Source: Uliginosibacterium sp036017065 (GTDB taxonomy: Bacteria; Pseudomonadota; Gammaproteobacteria; Burkholderiales; Rhodocyclaceae). Taken from it: a stretch of DNA of 64,000 nucleotides. Every line of letters begins with the position of its first letter. Positions within the stretch are counted from its first letter, which is position 1. Below, piece after piece: positions 1 to 7,555 of the stretch. The position numbers and the translations under genes are program-made. The notes beneath the pieces are model-generated. The model was given only the letters and a program-made list of their open reading frames with translations. It had not been told where the DNA came from and did not search any database. The stretch is taken from the NCBI RefSeq assembly GCF_036017065.1, contig NZ_JAYXHR010000001.1:2031899-2095898 (forward strand). The letters are read 5' to 3'.

Positions 1-657
1 CACGAGCTGGCGGTGCTGATGCGGCACTACGCGCGCGTGCAGGCGGACTGCGCGGCGCTGGCCGCTGCGCAGCGCCTCGCCATCGACGCGCTGGAGGCCG
101 AACTCCTGCGCGCACGGGCCGCCGCCGTCATCCACCTGACCGCACGGGCCTTCGCGCGCGAGGACCGCGCCGCGCTGGAGGCCGCCGCACCGGGCCTGCG
201 GCGGCGCGCCGTGCTGCAGCGGGACCTGGTGTCGGCGCAGGAGCGCGTGCAGGACCTCATCCGCGAGCGGCAGTACTGGCAGCGCCGCGCCCATGCGGCG
301 GAGGCGCGCATCGGTGAGCCGCAACCCGGTTCGTCGGTGCTGTGCCTGGCGCCGGACGAAGCCGGCACCCTGCATGCGCAGGACCTGCGCCCGGACGGCA
401 GCGGGCAGCTCACCGCCATTGCTGGCGTGCGCGTGAGCAGCGAGGCGGAACTGGAAGCCAGCCTGCTGGCCGCCGACCTGGTCATCTGCCAGACCGGCTG
501 CATCAGCCACGATGCCTACTGGCGCGTGCAGGACCACTGCAAGCGCACCGGCAAGCCCTGCATGCTGGTGGAACATCCGCAGGCGATCCGCTTGGTGCGC
601 CGTGGCGGCCGCCTCACCGCGGTCGACGGCAACGGGCCGCTCGCCACCGCCACCTGA
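1..657 (+). CDS. DUF2325 domain protein, 5' end outside window
   Basis: The frame is open from base 1, so the gene begins upstream; the first start codon inside the window is GTG at 13. About 218 codons are visible. The first 110 residues are rich in Ala, Arg and Leu and look helical, probably coiled coil. The last 90 carry a DUF2325-type domain with the conserved ISHDAYWRVQDHCKRTGKP stretch and a preceding VICQTG strand. DUF2325 is a small alpha/beta domain of unknown biochemical role, so no function is claimed. The gene converges on the transporter gene whose stop lies 16 bp further on. No terminator hairpin was seen between them. Confidence 0.75.
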   Translation, partial: HELAVLMRHYARVQADCAALAAAQRLAIDALEAELLRARAAAVIHLTARAFAREDRAALEAAAPGLRRRAVLQRDLVSAQERVQDLIRERQYWQRRAHAAEARIGEPQPGSSVLCLAPDEAGTLHAQDLRPDGSGQLTAIAGVRVSSEAELEASLLAADLVICQTGCISHDAYWRVQDHCKRTGKPCMLVEHPQAIRLVRRGGRLTAVDGNGPLATAT

Positions 658-673
658 AGCGCCCGAAGCTGCG

Positions 674-2371
674 TCAGACCAGGGCCACCACCAGCGGGCC
701 GATGAGGGTCAGGCCGACGTTGCCGACCGCGTAGGGCACCGTGAAGCCGAGCACCGGCGTGGCGCTCTCCGCCGCGTCGTTGGTGGCCACCATCGCGGCG
801 TCCTGCGTCTGTGCGCCGGCCAGCGCGCCACATAGGTACACCGGGTGCATGCGCAATACGTAGCGGCCGAAGTACAGCGCCGCGACCTGCGGCACCAGGG
901 TCACGATGGCGCCGGCCATCAGCACCTGGCCGCCCTGCTCCCTGAGCGCGTCCAGTGCCTGCGGGCCGGCGTTCAGCCCGATCAGGGCCACGAACATCGC
1001 CAGCCCGATGTCCCAGAAGCCGCGGCTGGCATGGTGGGGAATGTAGCCGACCAGCGGATGGCGCGAGTTGTACCAGCCGAACAGCAGGCCGGCGATCAGC
1101 ACCCCGCCGCCGGCACCCAGCTCCACCGGAATGCCACCGACATGCACCCCCAACAGGCCGAGCAGGGTGCCCGCCACGAGGCCCAGGCCAAGGTAGGCCA
1201 GGTCGCCGCTCTCGCCGTGCGCCAGCGGCTTGCCGACAAGCGCGGTCACCCGCTCCACGTCGGCCGACGAGCCGATCAGGGTCAGCACGTCACCACGCAT
1301 GAGCTCGGTCGCCGGGGTGATCGGCAGGGCCACGCCGCCGCGGCGCAGCGCCTTCAGGAACACGCCGCGCGCCTGCGCGCCCAGCGTCGCCGTCGCTTCG
1401 CCCAGGCTGCGCCCGGATGCCGCCGCCTGCGTGATCACCACCTCCGCCTGCACACCCTGCACCGGCGCCAGCAGTTCGTAGCCTTCCAGCTCGGGGCCGA
1501 TCACGCTGGCCGCCTTCACGATGGCCGCCCTGTGGCCGGCCACCACCACTTCGTCGTCTGCCTGCAGGAACAGCCCCGGCTCCACCACGAGCGGACGTCC
1601 CGCGCGTCGCACCGATTCGACCAGCGACCTTCCGCCGGACAGCATCGATTCGATCTCCGCGACGCTCGCCCCGGCCGCCACGCCCACCCGGTACGCCCGT
1701 GCCTCCAGCCGGCGATAGGCCAGCGTCTCCTGCGCCGCGCCGGACGCGGCGAAGAGTTCCGCCTCCAGCGTGGCGGCCTCCTGCTTCAGGTCGATGCCCA
1801 GCAGGCGCGGCGCGATGTGTGGAATGAATACGATCACCGCCACGGCGCCGAAGATGTAGGTCAGCGCGAACGCCACTGCGGCATTCGCCTGCTGCGCCTG
1901 CAGCTCGACGGCACTCAGTCCCAGTTCGCTCAGCGAGCTTACGGCGGTGGCCAGCATGGCGGTCTCGGTCAGGCCACCCGCGCCGATGCCCGCCGCGGTG
2001 CCCTTGTCGAACCCCCATAGCTTCGCCACCAGCAGCGTGGTCAGCAGGCCGACCGACACCAGGAACACGGCCAGCACCACCTGCTTCACGGTGCGCCGGC
2101 TGAGGGAAGCGAAGAACTGCGGCCCGCCCTGGAAGCCGACGCAGAACACGAACAGCCCGAAGGCGACCGTCTTCAGCAACGCCGGGTACTGGATGCCCAG
2201 CGGGCCGGTCCACACCGCGCCCAGCACGGTGGCAACGATCAGCACGCTGGCCGCATTGCCCAGCGACACGCCTGCGACGCGCCGACGCCCCAGCCACACG
2301 CCGATCGCCAGCGACAGGAACAGCGCGATCTCCGGCGACGCCTTGACGACATCATTCAACCATTGCTGCAT
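674..2371 (-). CDS. YidE/AspT-family transporter with TrkA-C domains
   Basis: A 565-residue inner-membrane protein with the symmetrical layout of the aspartate:alanine exchanger family (YidE/YbjL/AspT). About five to six hydrophobic segments (residues 10-180) are followed by a cytoplasmic middle (about 190-380) and a second hydrophobic half (390-565). The middle holds two RCK/TrkA-C-like modules, each with an E-x-x-x-x-G-R-S-L type strand. Family members exchange small carboxylates or amino acids; the substrate here cannot be read from sequence. ATG 2371 follows a GGGAG ribosome site. It is the last gene of the long minus-strand run and lies 60 bp below the Omp85-type gene. Confidence 0.85.
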   Translation of the reverse strand: MQQWLNDVVKASPEIALFLSLAIGVWLGRRRVAGVSLGNAASVLIVATVLGAVWTGPLGIQYPALLKTVAFGLFVFCVGFQGGPQFFASLSRRTVKQVVLAVFLVSVGLLTTLLVAKLWGFDKGTAAGIGAGGLTETAMLATAVSSLSELGLSAVELQAQQANAAVAFALTYIFGAVAVIVFIPHIAPRLLGIDLKQEAATLEAELFAASGAAQETLAYRRLEARAYRVGVAAGASVAEIESMLSGGRSLVESVRRAGRPLVVEPGLFLQADDEVVVAGHRAAIVKAASVIGPELEGYELLAPVQGVQAEVVITQAAASGRSLGEATATLGAQARGVFLKALRRGGVALPITPATELMRGDVLTLIGSSADVERVTALVGKPLAHGESGDLAYLGLGLVAGTLLGLLGVHVGGIPVELGAGGGVLIAGLLFGWYNSRHPLVGYIPHHASRGFWDIGLAMFVALIGLNAGPQALDALREQGGQVLMAGAIVTLVPQVAALYFGRYVLRMHPVYLCGALAGAQTQDAAMVATNDAAESATPVLGFTVPYAVGNVGLTLIGPLVVALV

Positions 2372-2433
2372 CCGTCTCCCCTGGGCCCCGACTCACACGT
2401 CAGCGCACACCAGCTCACCCCAGCCCACACACC

Positions 2434-3678
2434 TCAGCGCCAGGCGTTGCCCACCTGGATGTAGAAAGCCTGCTCGCCGTCCGGGCCCCACGCATAGTCC
2501 ATGCCCATCCACAGCTTCAGCACGCTGGCGATCTGGTAGCGGAAGCCCGCGCCTTTCGAGAACTTGTTGCCGGCGTCGTCGAAGCTGGTGCCGTTGCCCC
2601 AGGCCCGCCCGACGCCCGCGAAGCCGATCAGCCCCCAGCGGTGCGTCACGTTCCAGCGCGCCTCCACTTCGGCCAGCGCGATGTTGTCGTTCTGGTAGCG
2701 CGCCGCCGGCACGCCACGCATGTCGATGAAAGGCATCTGGTAGAAGGGCACGTCACCGCGTGCCAGGCGCCCGTCCAGGCGACCGCCGAGCACCACCGCG
2801 CTGCCCACCGGGGTGTAGGCGAACACATGGCCGCGATAGGTCTGGAAGGTCTCGTCGCTGCCGAAGGCCGGTGCGTAGAACATGGTGTCGAATGCCGCCA
2901 GCGCACCGCGCGACGGCGTGAACATGGTGTCGCGCGAATCGTGCTCGAACGACAGGCCGAGGCCGGAGCTCTTCGACGCGAACGACGGCTCCGGCAGGTC
3001 CGGCCGCAGGCGATTGACGTCGAAGGTGCTGTCCATGTCGATGTAGATCCAGCGCAGGGCCAGGAAATTGCTGCTGGCGCCCAGGCGGTACATCGCCTGC
3101 TGGGACGAGATCAGGCCCTTCAGGTTGTAGCCGATCTTGTAGTCCTTGCCGAAGCGGCTGCCGATGCCATAGAAGTCGAGGTTCACGTCCGTGTAGCCCA
3201 CGCCGCCGCGATAGCGCCAGCGGTCGTCGAGGAAGGACAGCATCGCCCCGCCACCGCCGAACTTCGTGCCGTTCTCCGTCGCCGCGATGGCGCCGCCGTA
3301 GATGTCCGGCGGCGTCACGTGGCCGGTGTTCCTGGCCTGCGCGGCCGCCTCGGCCATCGACTGGCTGAAGAACGCCACCGCCACGCCGCCGCCGTAACCC
3401 ACGGCCGGCTCGGTGATGATGATCGGCACCGGCAGGAAGCCCTTCTTCGTCAGCAGCCACTCGGACAGGTCGAGCTGGCCGTCCTTGGGGTCGAAGAACA
3501 CCGAGTGCTTGCCCTGCTCGCGGGCCGCCTCCGGCGACACCGACGATGGCACGGGTGCGGGATCGGCCGCAGGGACTGGCGCCTGCATCTGCGCCTGCGC
3601 CATGCCACCCCATGCCAGGGCCAGCATCGCACCCACGATCAACCGTCCCGTCGATTCCAGTCCTGTCTGTCCGAACAT
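2434..3678 (-). CDS. Omp85/BamA-type outer-membrane beta-barrel protein
   Basis: The start is ATG 3678, because an AGAGGA ribosome site lies 6 bp upstream and a signal peptide (about residues 1-28, ending AQAQ) follows; the frame is open further upstream but without a plausible start. The protein has 414 residues. After a Pro/Ala-rich linker comes a D15/BamA-TamA-type surface antigen barrel, with GYGGGVAVAFF early and the typical F-E-H-D-S-R-D signature (near LGLSFEHDSRDTMFTP). It ends in the aromatic/Arg stretch VGNAWR. No POTRA domain is obvious, so it resembles barrel-only members of the superfamily, whose function is usually unknown. It lies 13 bp after the lipoprotein gene and is probably co-transcribed with it. 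Confidence 0.85.
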   Translation of the reverse strand: MFGQTGLESTGRLIVGAMLALAWGGMAQAQMQAPVPAADPAPVPSSVSPEAAREQGKHSVFFDPKDGQLDLSEWLLTKKGFLPVPIIITEPAVGYGGGVAVAFFSQSMAEAAAQARNTGHVTPPDIYGGAIAATENGTKFGGGGAMLSFLDDRWRYRGGVGYTDVNLDFYGIGSRFGKDYKIGYNLKGLISSQQAMYRLGASSNFLALRWIYIDMDSTFDVNRLRPDLPEPSFASKSSGLGLSFEHDSRDTMFTPSRGALAAFDTMFYAPAFGSDETFQTYRGHVFAYTPVGSAVVLGGRLDGRLARGDVPFYQMPFIDMRGVPAARYQNDNIALAEVEARWNVTHRWGLIGFAGVGRAWGNGTSFDDAGNKFSKGAGFRYQIASVLKLWMGMDYAWGPDGEQAFYIQVGNAWR

Positions 3679-3691
3679 GCTGCGTCCTCTC

Positions 3692-4147
3692 TCAGTAGCG
3701 CACCACGCGCGCCGACGTACCACTGCCCTCGATCCGCACATCATCCCCCACGCGCAGGTTGGATGACGGCTGGGTAATGCCGACGGCAACACCGTTGTTG
3801 AGCTGCACGATGATGTGCTGCCCCGGTTGCTTCTCCGCGTTCGACTGCACCGCCGATCCGGCCGCGGCGCCAGCCAGCGCACCGGCCACGGTCGCCACGT
3901 CACGGCCGGAGCCCGCGCCGAACTGATGCCCCAGCACGCCCCCCGCCACACCGCCGATGATGGCACCGATACCCATGTGCGCCGGCGTGTCGATCTGCAC
4001 GTTGTCGATACGCGAGATGCGGCCGTAACGCACCTGGGTCTCGCCGAGCGGCGGGGACTGCGCGCAGCCGGCCGCCAGCGCCAGTATGGCGAAGCAAGCC
4101 GCGAGCCGGGCTGACAGCAAGGCTGGAAACGATGATGTGATGAGCAT
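3692..4147 (-). CDS. glycine-zipper 2TM lipoprotein (SlyB/Pcp-like)
   Basis: A 151-residue outer-membrane lipoprotein. ATG 4147 is preferred over the in-frame ATG at 4165 because AAGGAG stands 6 bp upstream of it, inside the longer frame. The signal peptide ends in the lipobox LAAGC. The middle contains a Gly/Ala-rich double helix (IGAIIGGVAGGVLGHQFGAG and VAGALAGAAAGSAVQ), which is the glycine-zipper 2TM or Rick_17kDa motif. A C-terminal strand-rich region follows (VQLNNGVAVGI, LRVGDDVRI). Such proteins stabilise the envelope. It lies 13 bp ahead of the Omp85-type gene and probably shares its transcript. Confidence 0.88.
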   Translation of the reverse strand: MLITSSFPALLSARLAACFAILALAAGCAQSPPLGETQVRYGRISRIDNVQIDTPAHMGIGAIIGGVAGGVLGHQFGAGSGRDVATVAGALAGAAAGSAVQSNAEKQPGQHIIVQLNNGVAVGITQPSSNLRVGDDVRIEGSGTSARVVRY

Positions 4148-4187
4148 GGCGGACTCCTTTTTCATGTCTGGATGAGAGGATCATCAA

Positions 4188-5600
4188 CTACCGGTACGGC
4201 TCGACGTCCGGCAGCTTCCATTCCTTGTCGAAGAAAGCCTTCTCCGGCCCGTACAGGCGGAACAGCAACTCGAACCTGCGCTTCGGATCGGTGGGCACCC
4301 AGTTGGCCTGCTTGCCAGGCGGCGCCTTGGGGCCGAAGTACACGTCCACGCTGCCATCGCTGTTGGTCTGCACGCCCGTCGACGTCGAAGCAACACTGGC
4401 GCGCGACATGTTGCGGATGAGTCCATGCGTCTCGCGGTCGTACGCCGTGGCCGACCAGTACTGCTTGACCGGCACATTCGCGGGTACGCGCAGGCGATAG
4501 GTCTTCGCGCCGTCCAGGTTCTTTCCACTCCCGTCCTTGGCGACCATCAGGTAGTACTGCGCAGTACCCAGGTGCTTGATACCGGTGAAGCCCAGCGTAT
4601 AGCTCACGCCACGCGAATCGACGGGGTACTGGTCCGGGTCTGCATAACCGCTGGAAGCGGCGCGCGCCATTTCCGGCAGGGCGGCGCCGAACCAGCGGTA
4701 CTCCGGCACCATGCGGACGAAACCCTGGTCGTACCGCGCGGCCAGTTCGGCGCGGGCCTGTTTCGCCGCGGCATCCAGAATCTTCGTGGTCTTCGCATCC
4801 GGCTGGTAAGGCTTGCCCTTCTCGATGCCCAGCGATTTCAACTGGTCGATCATCGCCCGGTCACGCTGTATCCAGGGCTCTTTCTGCACCACGTCGTTGA
4901 GCGTCTTGAAAAAGCTGGCGTCGTAGCGGATGGTGGCGTCGAACAACACGTCGTTGGCGTCGGTGAAACGCGTCGCGGGCGGATTGGCTGCCTGCGACAG
5001 CGGATACACCTTGATGCGCTTGCCATACTCCACCGATTTGCTGATGTCGGCATCGCCGTGCCCGGCCAGGTTGGAGCGCATCAGGGTGAAGCCGCCGTAG
5101 GAGTCCGAACGCAGCACGATGTAGCCCTCCGGCGGCGTGTCCTTGTAGTCCGGCGGCAGGATCAGGTACTTGCCGCCCTGCCCCTTGTCGGCGCCTTCGG
5201 GGCCGGCATCTTCCAGCGGCATCTGCCAGGTGGTCACGATGTTCACCGCCAGTGAGCCACCCTCCGCCGGCGGAATCTCCACCACGAGCGGGCCCGCCGT
5301 CTTCGTGTTCACGAAGGTCATGAGGTAGATCGCATCCGGGTTGGGCGTCAGGGTCTGGTTTTTCCAGTGCGGCGGTTTCGACCAGTACAGGATTTCGTTC
5401 TCCTTCCCGGACGTCACCTTCAACATCGTCTGCAACATCAGTTCGGTGTTGACCGCCGGCATGCCCCAGATGACGGCCTCGATCGCGCGACGCTCGACGA
5501 CGCGCGGGTCGACCGCGGCGCCTTTCGACTCCTGTGCCTGCGTACCCTGGGAGCCCAGCGCGCACAGCGCAAGCAGTGCTTTGGTCAGTATGTTCTTCAC
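4188..5600 (-). CDS. DUF1254/DUF1214 secreted protein (copy A)
   Basis: A 470-residue exported protein with signal peptide 1-22. The N-terminal DUF1254 domain begins RAIEAVIWGMPAVNTELM. The C-terminal DUF1214 domain holds YRLRVPANVPVKQYWSATAYD, FGPKAPPGKQANWVPT and the typical ending RLYGPEKAFFDKEWKLPDVE. The start is GTG 5600 with GAGGA 7 bp upstream. The family is widespread in proteobacterial envelopes and its biochemical role is unsettled. It is one of three intact DUF1254 genes in the window, each near a beta-barrel or sulfatase gene. The 3' remnant of a fourth copy ends 10 bp upstream of this start, so a tandem pair probably once stood here. Confidence 0.9.
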   Translation of the reverse strand: MKNILTKALLALCALGSQGTQAQESKGAAVDPRVVERRAIEAVIWGMPAVNTELMLQTMLKVTSGKENEILYWSKPPHWKNQTLTPNPDAIYLMTFVNTKTAGPLVVEIPPAEGGSLAVNIVTTWQMPLEDAGPEGADKGQGGKYLILPPDYKDTPPEGYIVLRSDSYGGFTLMRSNLAGHGDADISKSVEYGKRIKVYPLSQAANPPATRFTDANDVLFDATIRYDASFFKTLNDVVQKEPWIQRDRAMIDQLKSLGIEKGKPYQPDAKTTKILDAAAKQARAELAARYDQGFVRMVPEYRWFGAALPEMARAASSGYADPDQYPVDSRGVSYTLGFTGIKHLGTAQYYLMVAKDGSGKNLDGAKTYRLRVPANVPVKQYWSATAYDRETHGLIRNMSRASVASTSTGVQTNSDGSVDVYFGPKAPPGKQANWVPTDPKRRFELLFRLYGPEKAFFDKEWKLPDVEPYR

Positions 5601-5610
5601 GATCCGATCC

Positions 5611-5682
5611 TCACTTCACGCGTTCAAAGTCACCCGGCTTCCAGCAGCCGTCGAAGGCCGGTCCGGTGGGGCCGTACAGACG
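5611..5682 (-). pseudogene. 3' remnant of another DUF1254/DUF1214 gene
   Basis: Reading on the minus strand from 5682 to the TGA at 5611-5613 gives RLYGPTGPAFDGCWKPGDFE followed by RVK and stop. This matches the C-terminal end of the neighbouring DUF1254 protein (RLYGPEKAFFDKEWKLPDVE) residue for residue in its diagnostic positions: RLYGP, a Phe-Asp pair, then WK-P. Only about 23 codons survive. They start a few bases after the stop of the upstream beta-barrel gene (5690), in another frame. The simplest reading is a deletion that removed the body of a DUF1254 paralogue and left its tail between two intact genes. Confidence 0.8.
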
Positions 5683-5689
5683 GCAAGGG

Positions 5690-6484
5690 TCACAAGGGGA
5701 ACTGCAGGTTCAGACCCATGAAAACCTGGAACTGCGGCACCGCCGGTCCGTGGTGCTCCACGGTCCACTGCGGCTCGACGAAAGCGTTCCAGGTGGTGCC
5801 GGCGTACTTCCACACCTTGCCGGCCCCCAGGCCGACCGGGATGTAGTGCGAATCCGTTTCGAGGTCGAAGGTCCAGGTCGCGCTGCTGCGCAGGTACCAA
5901 CCCGCAGGCAGGTTGTAGATGACGACGGGCTGCGCGATGGCGTTGTTCTGGCGACGACGGTCATCGTCGCCCGCGAACGAGGCTTGCCAGGTGACCAGAC
6001 CGCCGAGCAGCCCCCAGCTCTGCGGTGCGATCACCGCACCCGCCAGGCCGGCCTGCCACTTGCCGGTGCCGAGCGTGTCATCGCTCGCGGTAGGCATCGT
6101 GATCTGCGGGCCGATACCCACCTGCACGTTGCCCGCCTTGAACAGGATGATGTCGAAGATGTTGAGGTCCCCCGTACCCGTCGTCCGGCCATCCGGCGGC
6201 AGGTCCAGCGAGGTGACGACAGGCATCGTCGCCCGCATGATCTGCGGTGCGCCGAACAGCCTGTGCGGCAGGATGCCGCGCAGCAGGAAGGCATTGGAGT
6301 CCTTGTCGTCCAGGTCGTGATAGCTGCCGACGTACTGGTCCTGGAAGTTCAGGCCCGCCGCCGGATGCAGCGGGTTGTTGGAGTTGTTCATGTCCGCACT
6401 GCTGGCGGTCTGCGCCTGCGCATTCGCGACGACACCGCTGACCATCAGGACGGCGCACAGCCTGGGTATCGATAGATGGGACAT
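5690..6484 (-). CDS. outer-membrane beta-barrel, phenol MetA/neuromedin-U-like family
   Basis: A 264-residue protein. ATG 6484 is chosen because AAAGGAG lies 7 bp upstream and a signal peptide (1-25, ending ANAQAQ) follows; the frame extends to 6532 without a ribosome site. The body is strand-rich with alternating hydrophobic residues, and includes NNPLHPAAGLNFQDQY, GDLNIFDIILF, VGIGPQITMPTA and GLGAGKVWK. This resembles the barrel family that databases call transporter, phenol MetA-degradation or neuromedin U. It ends LNLQFPL, comparable to VVTFLFPK of the homologous barrel at 19799-20683. It is probably a porin-like channel for hydrophobic or aromatic compounds; the substrate is unknown. 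Confidence 0.78.
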   Translation of the reverse strand: MSHLSIPRLCAVLMVSGVVANAQAQTASSADMNNSNNPLHPAAGLNFQDQYVGSYHDLDDKDSNAFLLRGILPHRLFGAPQIMRATMPVVTSLDLPPDGRTTGTGDLNIFDIILFKAGNVQVGIGPQITMPTASDDTLGTGKWQAGLAGAVIAPQSWGLLGGLVTWQASFAGDDDRRRQNNAIAQPVVIYNLPAGWYLRSSATWTFDLETDSHYIPVGLGAGKVWKYAGTTWNAFVEPQWTVEHHGPAVPQFQVFMGLNLQFPL

Positions 6485-6550
6485 GGCGTTACTCCTTTGT
6501 GCTGCGTGGAAAGACAAGGCATCCAGGCGCAAGCGATGGACGCAAGGCGC

Positions 6551-7555
6551 CTAGGGCTTGCCTGCCCCCAGCGGAATCGACATCGACAACCACAGGTTCC
6601 AGCCCTCGGGCCGGTTCTGCGCGCCGGCCTCGTAGTAGCCCTTCACGTTGGCGTACCACAGCGCATTGCCGACCTTGAAGAAATGCCCGATCTGCGGGCC
6701 GACAGCATTCACCCGCGACTTGTAGTCGCCCAGGCGCGCCCCACTGCCGCTGTCACCCGTAAGCTGGTGGTAGAAGTAGCCGACCAGTCCTGCATGGGTA
6801 TCTGGCCGGAAGAAGTACGACGCCCCCCAGTCGAGGTGTGAATCGACACCACTCTGGTAGTCGGTGTCGGGGTTCTCGAAGTTGTAAGTGAAGCCGGCGA
6901 CCGCCGAGAATTCGTACTTCCTGTCGAAATAGGTGTAGCCACCACCGCCATCCAGCGACCAGTGATTGAGGCCGATGTTCACCAGGCGATTGGCGTCGTA
7001 GGACCCCACCGGTGCGCCGACCATGGTGTAGGCCATGAAGTTGTGCACGCCGCTGTTCCACTTCAGCGAGCCCAGACCATAGAAGTCGCTGACGCCGAAC
7101 AGCGATTCACCGGTGCCACCACCAATGACATTGCCTTGTGGCCCGCTCAGCGTTGCGCTGACGTCCAGCTTGCTGTTTCCCACCGCCATGATTCCCGACA
7201 GCGCGAGCTGGCCACCGAGGACCTTGTCGGCGAAGGCATAGGCCGGCGCCACGAAAACGAGATCGGCCTTGGCATCGGCACCCGCGGTGACGCGACCGCC
7301 GCGCTGGGTGGCGTGGCTGGAGCCCTCATCTGCGGACACGTGGTAATACACCGTGCCCAGCGACCAGCCCGGCGCGGTCGGCACAGCGGCAAGGCTGCCG
7401 AACTGGCCAGGCAGCCAGAAGCTCATGCCACTCTCGTCCGCTTGCGCCATCGTTCCTGCAAGAACGGCGCAGACGGCTGCGCTCCTGCGCAGGCGGCGAG
7501 AAAACGCCCCGCGATGCATTTCACATCCGGGCGCCTGGAGAGTTGAACGCTTCAT
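6551..7555 (-). CDS. SphA/phenol MetA-type outer-membrane protein
   Basis: A 334-residue predicted beta-barrel. The first ATG (7555) overlaps the stop of the upstream gene as ATGA and has AGGGG 8 bp upstream, favouring translational coupling. An internal Met 12 codons later gives a cleaner signal peptide (MHRGAFSRRLRRSAAVCAVL), so the start is not fully settled. The mature part opens ESGMSFWLPGQFGSLAAVP, which is characteristic of the SphA/phenol MetA-degradation family. It continues with repeated amphipathic strands and ends WNLWLSMSIPLGAGKP. Related proteins sit next to degradation genes for aromatic or sphingoid compounds and are thought to admit hydrophobic substrates. Confidence 0.82.
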   Translation of the reverse strand: MKRSTLQAPGCEMHRGAFSRRLRRSAAVCAVLAGTMAQADESGMSFWLPGQFGSLAAVPTAPGWSLGTVYYHVSADEGSSHATQRGGRVTAGADAKADLVFVAPAYAFADKVLGGQLALSGIMAVGNSKLDVSATLSGPQGNVIGGGTGESLFGVSDFYGLGSLKWNSGVHNFMAYTMVGAPVGSYDANRLVNIGLNHWSLDGGGGYTYFDRKYEFSAVAGFTYNFENPDTDYQSGVDSHLDWGASYFFRPDTHAGLVGYFYHQLTGDSGSGARLGDYKSRVNAVGPQIGHFFKVGNALWYANVKGYYEAGAQNRPEGWNLWLSMSIPLGAGKP

